A DNA stretch of 10,270 bases. Origin: Candidatus Altarchaeota archaeon (GTDB lineage: Archaea > Altiarchaeota > Altiarchaeia > IMC4 > DAOVSA01). Under the pieces are notes generated by a model. It was not told the DNA's origin, did not search any database, and saw only the letters and a program-made list of their open reading frames with translations. The stretch spans positions 1 to 10,270 of the forward strand of contig DAOVSA010000011.1 of the NCBI GenBank assembly GCA_030633635.1. Direction: 5' to 3'. Both the position numbers and the translations under genes were made by a program. Of this stretch, positions 1 through 5,425 are shown piece by piece (the first letter of the stretch is position 1; every line of letters begins with the position of its first letter).

Positions 1-11
1 ATGGTTATCTT

Positions 12-332
12 ATGACATATAGCAGAGCACCCCTTTACATCATATATTTTGTATTGGGGATGATCTTCTGGGCAGGAATATTTTTTGATGTAGATTGCAC
101 ATCTGTTTTCCGGATTGGACTTATAGTAACAATAGCAGGCTATCTGAAGGATGCTTATGATGAATATCTTATTGGCAAGAAGAGGAAATCACCACTGGTA
201 TTTAAATATTGCGAGCACTCGCCATTCCTCCTGGTTACAGCATGGATGTTGTGGAATTGCGGATTCTGTCTCCTGGCACTTTTTTGCTTTATTGATGTTG
301 TATGTGATATTTCCCAGGATATACGAGCTTAA
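12..332 (+). CDS. small predicted integral membrane protein, unknown function
   Basis: I do not recognise this 106-residue protein. It has three hydrophobic stretches (about residues 7-26, 31-46 and 71-95) separated by a polar loop containing the basic patch GKKRKS (55-60), so it is probably a small membrane protein with up to three helices. Four cysteines cluster in the C-terminal third (C67, C83, C86, C92), with a further one at C99. The ATG overlaps a TGA at 13-15 (ATGA). If an upstream gene ends there the two would be translationally coupled, but that gene lies outside the window. No strong Shine-Dalgarno sequence is visible. The reading frame closes at TAA, and the next 146 bp up to the cold-shock gene hold only that gene's promoter. 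It could be a spurious frame, but the ordered hydrophobic pattern favours a real gene. Confidence 0.5.
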   Translation: MTYSRAPLYIIYFVLGMIFWAGIFFDVDCTSVFRIGLIVTIAGYLKDAYDEYLIGKKRKSPLVFKYCEHSPFLLVTAWMLWNCGFCLLALFCFIDVVCDISQDIRA

Positions 333-424
333 CTTTTGTTGTATCGCCCAGTGTTATATTAAAATCAGTTGAAATAGAAATCACAAACTTCGCGCAAAAA
401 TAAAGAATGTCTTTTATCTAACTA

Positions 425-434
425 TTTATATATA
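425..434 (+). promoter_or_regulatory. TATA box for the cold-shock gene
   Basis: The run tttatatata lies in an AT-rich stretch 45-54 bp before the preferred ATG at 479. Archaeal transcription normally starts about 25 bp downstream of the box centre, which predicts a start near 454 and a leader of about 25 nt that includes the ribosome binding site at 466-470. This also argues against using the in-frame ATG at 449. Confidence 0.5.
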
Positions 435-478
435 TCTAAACTTTATTATTGATGTTAATCCTTAACGGAGAATTAAAA

Positions 479-688
479 ATGGAAGGAACAGTTAAATGGT
501 TTGATAGCAAAAAGGGATATGGTTTTGTTGAAGGAGAAGATGGCGAAGATTATTTTGCACACTATACAGCTATAGAAGAGGGGACATTTATACATGATAA
601 TGACCATGTATCATTTGATCCTGTAGAAACTGAGCGTGGAAAGCAGGCTCAGAAGGTTAAAAAAGTTGGAGATCAGCAAACAGAATAA
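479..688 (+). CDS. cold-shock domain protein (CspA family)
   Basis: A 69-residue single cold-shock domain, the usual length for the family. CspA-type proteins are five-stranded OB folds that bind single-stranded RNA or DNA and act as RNA chaperones in the cytoplasm. The opening MEGTVKWFDSKKGYGFVEG is canonical, with RNP1 at K12-V17 (KGYGFV). RNP2 at D24-Y29 reads DYFAHY, where most family members read VFVHF, so one aromatic is a tyrosine and one valine an alanine. I chose the ATG at 479 because cggag (466-470) sits 8 nt upstream and because homologues begin at this methionine. An earlier in-frame ATG at 449 would add ten non-homologous residues and lacks a ribosome binding site. The gene has its own TATA box and a 3' stem-loop, so it is probably monocistronic. 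Confidence 0.93.
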   Translation: MEGTVKWFDSKKGYGFVEGEDGEDYFAHYTAIEEGTFIHDNDHVSFDPVETERGKQAQKVKKVGDQQTE

Positions 689-709
689 AAAATTAAGTTC
701 TTTTATTCT
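682..709 (+). terminator. stem-loop over the stop codon of the cold-shock gene, possible terminator
   Basis: agaataaaa (682-690) pairs perfectly with ttttattct (701-709) around a 10-nt loop, and the stop codon lies inside the left arm. T-rich sequence follows (711-729). Archaeal terminators rely mainly on T-tracts, so this could equally be an mRNA 3'-end stabiliser. The stem is very AT-rich and weak. Confidence 0.35.
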
Positions 710-781
710 CTTGTTTCGATTTCTTTTTAGATGGATGGCTTGGTAGTTATGTATGGGATAGTTTTAACTTTCTTATAGATT

Positions 782-825
782 ATCACTAAACTGAAGATAA
801 TTGACTAAACCTAGATTGACTAAAA
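782..825 (+). repeat. short degenerate tandem repeat in the nhaP promoter region
   Basis: attgactaaa occurs at 800-809 and again at 815-824 (period 15). A related atcactaaac lies just before it (782-791). The last copy abuts the TATA-like element at 827-835, so the repeats sit where a regulator or the BRE would act. A simple slippage duplication is the more economical reading. Confidence 0.5.
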
Positions 826-826
826 C

Positions 827-835
827 TATAATTTA
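827..835 (+). promoter_or_regulatory. TATA box for nhaP, predicting a leaderless transcript
   Basis: tataattta is preceded by the A-rich, BRE-like ctaaaac (820-826). Its centre is about 28 bp from the ATG at 859, so transcription should begin at or within a few bases of the start codon. No Shine-Dalgarno sequence at normal spacing is present, which agrees with a leaderless mRNA. Confidence 0.5.
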
Positions 836-858
836 TTTGATCAATACAAAAGAGTTAT

Positions 859-2412
859 ATGGTTTTAGCATCAGGAATCTTGATACCGGAAACACAATTT
901 TTGATCTTACTCATTTTAGCAGTTATCGTATCAATAATTGTCAAGTATATAAAACTACCCTACACCATAGCCCTGGTACTGGTTGGACTCCTTGTTGGTC
1001 TTGCAGGAATAGAGGAAATCGAACTGAGCAGGGAGCTTATCTTTTTTGTTTTCCTGCCGGCACTCCTTTTTGAGGGGTCGATTCATATTGATCTTGACCA
1101 GCTGAGAAAAAATGCGAAAATAATTCTTATCCTGTCATTTTTCGGCCTGGTTCTTTCCACATTCATTGTCGGTATTTTGATACATAAACTTACCCATATC
1201 CCGTTAATCTTTTCAGTCCTTTTCGGGGCCATGGTAATGCCAACTGATCCGGTCTCTGTTCTCGCGTTGTTCAAGAAACTAGGTGTTTCAAAGGAGCTGA
1301 CAACTATCGTTGAGGGGGAAAGTCTGTTCAATGACGGGGCAGGTATTGTCATCTTCGAGGTTCTCCTAGCCCTTGCCGTGGAAAAAGCACATTTCAACTT
1401 GATTGAAACTCTTTTAGACTTTGGTTACGTCGTTATAGGTGGTCTTGGAATAGGTTTAATCCTGGGATATGTTGCTTATGGTGTCTTAAAGCACATTGAC
1501 GATCACCTGATAGAGATTCTCATCACAGGGATACTAGCGTATGGAACCTTTATTGTAGCTGAATCAATTCATGCTTCCGGTGTTATGGGAGTTGTGGTTG
1601 CAGGACTCTTTATAGGGAACCGCGGAACACAGTTTGCGATGTCCCCAACAACGAGAATATCCATCCTCACCACATGGGAGATCGCTGCATTTATCGTAAA
1701 TTCTGTAATATTCCTTTTGATAGGAATTAGAATTCCACTTGGAAATCTCTACGAAAGTGCTTTTCTCGTGTTAGCAGCAATTTTTGCTGTTGTCCTGGCA
1801 AGAGTTCTAAGTGTTTACCCCCTTGTTTTATTGTCCAATCTGAAATCAAAAAGAAAAATATCGGGTAGCTGGCAGCATGTAATAAACTGGGGCGGTCTTC
1901 ACGGTTCGATTCCGATAGCCCTCTTTTTAGGTCTTAAACCCGACATGGCTCACATAGATGAGATCTCCATAATGGTCTTTGGCGTTGTTTTGTTCTCTTT
2001 GATAATCCAGGCTTTGACTATAGAACCGTTGATAAAAAGATTGAAGATAATTACAATAAACCCACATGAAATAGAATACGAAAAAATTATGGCTAAAAAG
2101 ATATCTAACCAGAGAGCAAGAGAAACGGTTAAGGAGTTATATGCTAGAAAGGAGATTCCTCACGAGTTGTATCATGAACTTAAAGATCTCTACGAAAAGG
2201 AGGCCGATGAACTAAAGGTTCTGGCATCAAAAAAACTTGAAAAAGAAGAGGATCTGAGGGAAAAGCAACTGAACATAGCAAAACGAAAGATACTTATTGC
2301 TCAAAAAAGTTCTATTTTGGAGTCTCTTAGAAGGGGTTTGGTCTCTGAGGAGGTTGCCTCTGAACTGGTCCAGGACCTGGATTCGGAGATAGATAGTTTA
2401 AATTCTCATTAA
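859..2412 (+). CDS. nhaP: Na+/H+ antiporter, CPA1/NhaP family
   Basis: A 517-residue cation/proton antiporter that would exchange cytoplasmic Na+ (or K+) for external protons. The first ~395 residues are strongly hydrophobic (about 12-13 helices). Family signatures are FLPALLFEGS (65-74), TDPV (129-132) and EGESLFNDG (152-160), which contains the ion-binding N158-D159 pair and conserved E154. R315 in LARVLSVY is retained. The later glycine-rich motif reads WGGLHGSIPIAL (343-354 region), with H348 where many NhaP proteins have arginine. Residues ~400-517 form a charged, mostly helical cytoplasmic tail, coiled-coil-like around 440-480, a usual place for regulation in this family. An in-frame TGA at 838 fixes ATG 859 as the first possible ATG. 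The gene is followed 68 bp later by a SpoIIM-like gene with its own TATA box. The exact cation cannot be told from sequence. Confidence 0.93.
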   Translation: MVLASGILIPETQFLILLILAVIVSIIVKYIKLPYTIALVLVGLLVGLAGIEEIELSRELIFFVFLPALLFEGSIHIDLDQLRKNAKIILILSFFGLVLSTFIVGILIHKLTHIPLIFSVLFGAMVMPTDPVSVLALFKKLGVSKELTTIVEGESLFNDGAGIVIFEVLLALAVEKAHFNLIETLLDFGYVVIGGLGIGLILGYVAYGVLKHIDDHLIEILITGILAYGTFIVAESIHASGVMGVVVAGLFIGNRGTQFAMSPTTRISILTTWEIAAFIVNSVIFLLIGIRIPLGNLYESAFLVLAAIFAVVLARVLSVYPLVLLSNLKSKRKISGSWQHVINWGGLHGSIPIALFLGLKPDMAHIDEISIMVFGVVLFSLIIQALTIEPLIKRLKIITINPHEIEYEKIMAKKISNQRARETVKELYARKEIPHELYHELKDLYEKEADELKVLASKKLEKEEDLREKQLNIAKRKILIAQKSSILESLRRGLVSEEVASELVQDLDSEIDSLNSH

Positions 2413-2426
2413 TTACTCATTAATTA
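2405..2426 (+). repeat. 11-bp perfect tandem duplication across the nhaP stop codon
   Basis: ctcattaatta is present at 2405-2415 and again immediately at 2416-2426. The nhaP TAA (2410-2412) lies inside the first copy, so the second copy is untranslated. It is one of several tandem duplications located on gene ends in this window. Confidence 0.85.
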
Positions 2427-2434
2427 ACTTGTTC

Positions 2435-2442
2435 TATATATT
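2435..2442 (+). promoter_or_regulatory. TATA-like element for the SpoIIM-family gene
   Basis: tatatatt lies about 43 bp before the ATG at 2481. It predicts a start near 2464 and a short leader carrying the ribosome binding site aaggtg (2471-2476). It suggests this gene can be transcribed independently of nhaP, although readthrough across a 68-bp gap is also plausible. Confidence 0.4.
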
Positions 2443-2480
2443 GTAAAACCAATCCTCCATAGTTAATTTTAAGGTGTAAA

Positions 2481-3386
2481 ATGGTAGTAGAGTCGATAAT
2501 AAAGCCGGTGGATGCGGAAAGAAAGCCATGGAGTGCTTTTGGAGTTGGAGTCCTATTCGCATCTGTATCGCTGTGGCTTGCTTATTCAATATTTCCATCC
2601 AATGCAAGCGTTTTAATGGTGGCATTCGTTACCATAGCTGCCGTTCCAATGATGTATAAGGCACTTGGTATGGAAGAGGACATGGATGAAAGAATAGCTG
2701 ATGGAAAAGAGAAATTATCAATAATTGAAAGGCACTATGATATAATATCGCTCTATACATTCTTTTTCCTGGGAACTCTGATTGCATTCATTTTCTGGTA
2801 TATAGTTTTACCATCATCTGGACAGCATTACCTCCTGGGAATGGAAATTCCAACAGATGAAGTGTGCTTCAGGGAACAGATAAATGTTTTGGTTAGAATG
2901 GGGGTGGTTTCGGGCAGTGTGGTTTCGGGTAATGTAGTGTCTGGTTTTACAGTTCATGATATCTCATTTAATGATATAATACTGAACAATTTGTTTGTAT
3001 TATTCCTGTGTTTTTTCACATCATTTTTATTTGGCTCCGGAGCCATATTTCTACTCACATGGCAGGCATCGGTTATAGGGGCATTCATAGGTGCATACGC
3101 ATGCCATATAGTCGCATCGATGGACACATCACCGACAATAATACATTATCTTATGGCAGCAACCTACGTTTCATTGTCTCTCGTCGTTCACGGGGTACCG
3201 GAGATTCTTGCATATTTTCTTGGGGCAATTGCCGGAGGTATATTCTCAAGGTCCATAGTTCGGGATCTACCTCACCTCAGGAAAAAGTATGGAAAGTATA
3301 AAGAAGTTATTAAGGACATCACAACACTCATTTTAATTGCAGTACTCTTGATAATAATTGCCGGTGTTCTGGAGGTTTGGTTATAG
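2481..3386 (+). CDS. SpoIIM-superfamily (stage II sporulation protein M-like, DUF95) membrane protein
   Basis: A 301-residue polytopic membrane protein. Hydrophobic segments lie at about 20-38, 44-60, 90-110, 168-191, 196-212, 222-236, 240-254 and 280-300. The SpoIIM signature shows in the C-terminal half: a paired asparagine at the start of a helix (N169-N170), the glycine-rich helix pair around 184-205, and HGVPEILAYFLGAIAGG (237-253), matching the family's HG-x-x-E motif. Archaea do not sporulate, and the role of archaeal members is not established; their fold suggests a transport or membrane-remodelling function. The ATG at 2481 has aaggtg four nt upstream. The loop before the core contains three VVSG units (142-155) encoded by a 15-bp tandem repeat. 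The gene follows nhaP on the same strand, so a joint role in envelope or ion physiology is possible but unproven. Confidence 0.8.
   Translation: MVVESIIKPVDAERKPWSAFGVGVLFASVSLWLAYSIFPSNASVLMVAFVTIAAVPMMYKALGMEEDMDERIADGKEKLSIIERHYDIISLYTFFFLGTLIAFIFWYIVLPSSGQHYLLGMEIPTDEVCFREQINVLVRMGVVSGSVVSGNVVSGFTVHDISFNDIILNNLFVLFLCFFTSFLFGSGAIFLLTWQASVIGAFIGAYACHIVASMDTSPTIIHYLMAATYVSLSLVVHGVPEILAYFLGAIAGGIFSRSIVRDLPHLRKKYGKYKEVIKDITTLILIAVLLIIIAGVLEVWL
2904..2948 (+). repeat. three 15-bp tandem units encoding VVSG-x
   Basis: Units 2904-2918, 2919-2933 and 2934-2948 each encode VVSG plus one variable residue (S, N, F). The first two are nearly identical in DNA; the third has diverged by synonymous changes. 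The repeat keeps the frame and lies in a predicted extramembrane loop, consistent with a tolerated slippage expansion. Confidence 0.75.
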
Positions 3387-3450
3387 ATTGATGTATGTGT
3401 GGGTTAGATACCTGATCGTTTGTATCAATTTTATCCTAAACGGGGGGATA

Positions 3451-3460
3451 TTTATAAATA
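3451..3460 (+). promoter_or_regulatory. TATA box upstream of the hairpin cluster and PIN gene
   Basis: tttataaata follows a G-rich run (3442-3447) and is the best TATA match between the SpoIIM-like gene and the PIN gene. It predicts transcription from about 3480, giving a leader of about 290 nt before the preferred PIN start. Weaker TATA-like stretches at 3512-3521 and 3552-3561 would give shorter leaders that still include the hairpins. Confidence 0.4.
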
Positions 3461-3586
3461 AACCTTGCATTGTTTTTTATTACTTCGATAACATTTAGAG
3501 ATTACCCATAGTTATATTTTAGCCATTTTAAATTTTAATAATGATTATAATGATTATATTATCGAACATTAAATTTTTAAATATTC

Positions 3587-3763
3587 AAGAAAATCTTCTT
3601 CGAAAACACGAAAAATTTCCTATGGGAATTTTGGTGCGAACAAATCAAAGATTTGTTGCACAATTAGAGCCAAAGGGCTCTAATTCGTGTCCAATTAGTG
3701 ACGAAGTCACTAATTCGGATTTTAACTGTTCTGTACTTGAGATTACAGAACATCGAGTAAATC
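3587..3763 (+). repeat. cluster of consecutive hairpins (palindromic repeats) ahead of the PIN gene
   Basis: Successive stems are as follows. (a) aagaa/ttctt, 3587-3600, short. (b) aaaatttcc 3612-3620 with gggaatttt 3624-3632, loop tat, one G-T wobble, extended by cac 3607-3609 with gtg 3634-3636. (c) aacaaatc 3639-3646 with gatttgtt 3650-3657, loop aaa, extended by tgc 3635-3637 with gca 3658-3660 around one bulged base. (d) aattagagcc 3662-3671 with ggctctaatt 3676-3685, loop aaag. (e) aattagtgac 3693-3702 with gtcactaatt 3706-3715, loop gaa. (f) tgttctgta 3727-3735 with tacagaaca 3744-3752, loop 8 nt, with outer pairing of gatttta 3718-3724 and taaatc 3758-3763. Stems d and e share the same outer half (aattag/ctaatt) and both are followed by cg. 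This looks like a palindromic repeat family or a structured leader RNA. Confidence 0.85.
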
Positions 3764-3768
3764 CCAAA

Positions 3769-4233
3769 ATGCAAAAATTAAAGACGAAAATAGGAATAGA
3801 TGCACCTGTTATAGTCAGTATAATCAAAAACCCGGAAGCGTTGTGGTATCTGGTGGAGTCAAATGTGTTTACTGCCGATTCCGGGCTCTGTATCTGCAGA
3901 AAGAATCTGGAGAGGGCAAAAGATATTTTGATGACTAAATACGATTATGCGGAGGAGGATGCACTCAATTCAGTTAATACGGCGATTAAGGATCTAAACA
4001 TCGATGTGCTGGATCTAGATCCGGTTGATTTTTCCCTGGCAAATTCCCTGCTAAAAAAATACGCAAAACATGGATTGTGCGAACCAGATAATTTCATTTT
4101 GGCGTGTTTGATCAGAAATCAGGTCGAAATTTTTTACACCACAAATAACGCTCTCATAAAGGCAGCCAGAGAGGCAGGAATAAACCCCAGAAAGTTTCCA
4201 ACCAGAGAAGAAATACGGATGAAAAAGGGGTAA
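3769..4233 (+). CDS. PIN-domain protein (VapC-like fold, predicted ribonuclease)
   Basis: A 154-residue protein with PIN-domain architecture. A first strand ends in the acidic residue D11 (KIGIDAPVIVSI), where PIN proteins have DTNVL. A helical middle follows (about 20-100), then the late acidic motif EPDNFILACLIRN (105-117, D107), and a final strand IFYTTNNALIKAA (121-133). There N127 stands where most active PIN nucleases have aspartate (T-x-D). Active members are Mg2+-dependent RNases, often VapC toxins. With one expected acid replaced by asparagine, activity is uncertain. I chose ATG 3769 because the fold begins a few residues later. The in-frame ATG at 3541 would add 76 residues, much of them palindrome-derived. 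No convincing ribosome binding site precedes 3769. No VapB-like antitoxin gene is adjacent on either side, which is unusual for a VapC toxin. The gene converges with the DUF5612 gene. Confidence 0.6.
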   Translation: MQKLKTKIGIDAPVIVSIIKNPEALWYLVESNVFTADSGLCICRKNLERAKDILMTKYDYAEEDALNSVNTAIKDLNIDVLDLDPVDFSLANSLLKKYAKHGLCEPDNFILACLIRNQVEIFYTTNNALIKAAREAGINPRKFPTREEIRMKKG

Positions 4234-4263
4234 AAAATCAGTTAAGTGTTAGTCCTTCCTATA

Positions 4264-4301
4264 AATATTTTTAATCAATATCAATATTTTTAATCAATAT
4301 C
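4264..4301 (+). repeat. 19-bp perfect tandem duplication at the convergent PIN/DUF5612 junction
   Basis: Two identical 19-mers, 4264-4282 and 4283-4301, each contain the T-tract attttt. The minus-strand stop codon of the DUF5612 gene (4294-4296) falls inside the second copy. For the plus-strand PIN transcript the duplication doubles a T5 tract, which may act as an archaeal terminator. Confidence 0.85.
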
Positions 4302-4968
4302 TCTTGGCCTTTTGTTTCTTTAAATCGAATTCTGCTGTATCTGCAATTGCCATTACCGCCATAACTCCTGCCTGTATCGGATCGGAAACAACCAGATCTG
4401 AAACATCCGGAACCGATCCTGCCATGCTTAATGAAATCACTGGAATTCCCTCCTTTTGAACTTCCCTTACCGCCTTGGTTATCTCACCCCCCATCAAAGA
4501 ACCTGCCAGGATCAAAATTTTTACCCTTGGGAGTCGTACTACAGCTCTTACTGCATCTGCAGTTGATTTTTCACCTATCAGGGGAATGGTATCAACAGAT
4601 ATTTTCTCGCCGCGGATGTTATGACGATCTGCTTCAGATATCGCGCCCTTTGCCACTTCTGCAACCTGGGCCCCGCCACCTACAACAATCACCCTTTTTC
4701 CATAAATCTCATAAAATGTTGGTACACCAATTACTGACAAAACAACATCCAGATCGCTTAATTCACCAGTTAATTCCTTTATATCTCTTATTCCCTCGAT
4801 CTCAATGTACAAATGTGCATTTTCCTGGGTAAACTGTTCTATATAAACTATATTTCCTTCGTGTGAAGCGATTATAGTAGTAACCTCTTTTAATGCACCT
4901 ACTACATTCTTTATCTCGATCCATAGCGCGATTTTATCATGCATTTTTATTAGAATTTTATCATGCAT
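4294..4968 (-). CDS. ACT-domain protein of the DUF5612 type
   Basis: A 224-residue cytoplasmic protein. Residues ~12-80 form an ACT domain (IALWIEIKNVVGALKEVTT, then a second strand ending HLYIEIEGI), a fold that usually binds amino acids and regulates metabolic enzymes. The rest (~85-210) is alpha/beta with a glycine turn VVGGGAQVA (95-103) and the segment LAGSLMGGEITKAV (154-167). This two-part layout matches a conserved protein of methanogens and relatives whose function is unknown. I placed the start at ATG 4968, which overlaps the stop of the upstream gene by 8 nt and implies translational coupling. A second in-frame ATG at 4944 begins a duplicated MHDKI and is equally good for the domain. 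A TTG at 4974 is less likely. Position downstream of argG suggests a link to amino acid metabolism, but that is inference. Confidence 0.78.
   Translation of the reverse strand: MHDKILIKMHDKIALWIEIKNVVGALKEVTTIIASHEGNIVYIEQFTQENAHLYIEIEGIRDIKELTGELSDLDVVLSVIGVPTFYEIYGKRVIVVGGGAQVAEVAKGAISEADRHNIRGEKISVDTIPLIGEKSTADAVRAVVRLPRVKILILAGSLMGGEITKAVREVQKEGIPVISLSMAGSVPDVSDLVVSDPIQAGVMAVMAIADTAEFDLKKQKAKRY
4930..4968 (-). repeat. duplicated translation-start segment (MHDKI) of the DUF5612 gene
   Basis: Read on the minus strand, atgcatgataaaat begins at 4968 and recurs beginning at 4944 (period 24 bp), so the first codons of the gene are present twice in frame. Each copy carries a usable ATG, creating two alternative starts eight codons apart. 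Confidence 0.75.
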
Positions 4969-5386
4969 TGCCAAACATTGCCAGAATTATTAAAAGTAGC
5001 AATAAGATTACAAATGTGTAGATAAGGTATCTGGCTATTCCAAAGACGATTTTATAAGTTACTACCGCTGCAATTGCAAGAATAATAAGATTTAGTGCCG
5101 CACCAGTCCATGCGGGTGGTTGCTCTTGAGTTATCATCCCTATGAGCGACATACCTATGTCAATAAGGCATGATCCAATCAATCTTGCACCGTAAAATAT
5201 CCCCTTTACCCCGTCTATCAGTTTATCGAGTGTTGTTGCATTGACTGCGTGACTTATCTCTATGGGGTTTATTAGCCCATTTTCCTCGCCCGGCTGTGCC
5301 GAAATCGTACTTAAAAGAAGTAACATTGAAACAAAAAATAACATTGAAACGATAAAACGCCCGTATCTGACCTTTTTTGTGTTCAT
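4961..5386 (-). CDS. predicted secreted or membrane protein with signal peptide and two C-terminal helices, unknown function
   Basis: I do not recognise this 141-residue protein. It begins with a basic N-terminus (MNTKKVRYGR) and a hydrophobic run to residue 30 ending STISA|QPGEE, a good signal-peptide pattern with likely cleavage after A30. A polar external stretch follows (31-60), then a moderately hydrophobic region (62-86) and two strong membrane helices (95-113 and 116-138), leaving almost no C-terminal tail. The ATG at 5386 has aagga about 7 nt upstream. It starts 39 bp after argG and its stop overlaps the DUF5612 start, so argG, this gene and the DUF5612 gene probably form one transcript. 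The signal peptide contains an in-frame duplication (VSMLF/VSMLL) made by a 12-bp direct repeat at 5321-5332 and 5339-5350. Its presence between two cytoplasmic amino-acid-related genes is unexplained. Confidence 0.7.
   Translation of the reverse strand: MNTKKVRYGRFIVSMLFFVSMLLLLSTISAQPGEENGLINPIEISHAVNATTLDKLIDGVKGIFYGARLIGSCLIDIGMSLIGMITQEQPPAWTGAALNLIILAIAAVVTYKIVFGIARYLIYTFVILLLLLIILAMFGNA
5321..5350 (-). repeat. 12-bp direct repeat, period 18, within a signal peptide
   Basis: taacattgaaac (plus-strand reading) occurs at 5321-5332 and 5339-5350. The period of six codons preserves the frame and doubles a VSML hydrophobic unit, lengthening the signal sequence core. Confidence 0.7.
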
Positions 5387-5425
5387 TTTTGATTCCTTAT
5401 ATTTTATAATATGAAATCAGATTAA

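Larger units (their letters stand above)
3387..3768 (+). other. non-coding or structured interval between the SpoIIM-like and PIN genes
   Basis: This 382-bp stretch holds no confident gene. It contains a TATA box (3451-3460), an 8-bp inverted pair ttcgataa/ttatcgaa (3484-3491 and 3559-3566), a 9-bp tandem duplication atgattata (3541-3549, 3550-3558), and a hairpin cluster (3587-3763). A frame continuous with the PIN gene stays open from an ATG at 3541. Its translation from 3541 to 3768 has no recognisable domain, and most of its second half is palindrome-derived (for example residues 40-59). Confidence 0.6.

Noticed and set aside
1..15. Tail of an upstream gene ending at TGA 13-15
   Set aside because: Only five codons are visible; the ATGA overlap is suggestive, but nothing can be said about coding.
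449..478. Upstream in-frame start (ATG 449) for the cold-shock protein
   Set aside because: The added residues have no family similarity, the ribosome binding site is placed for ATG 479, and the TATA box predicts a transcript starting near 454.
731..778. Fifteen-codon frame between csp and nhaP
   Set aside because: Too short, no ribosome binding site, and no support beyond an open frame.
1083..1397. Minus-strand open frame opposite nhaP
   Set aside because: It mirrors the conserved TDPV/EGESLFNDG region of the antiporter and has no recognisable protein features of its own.
3587..3763. Ends of an IS200/IS605-type element or a retron RNA
   Set aside because: No transposase, reverse transcriptase or matching second end is present in the window; the hairpins are clustered, not paired at two borders.
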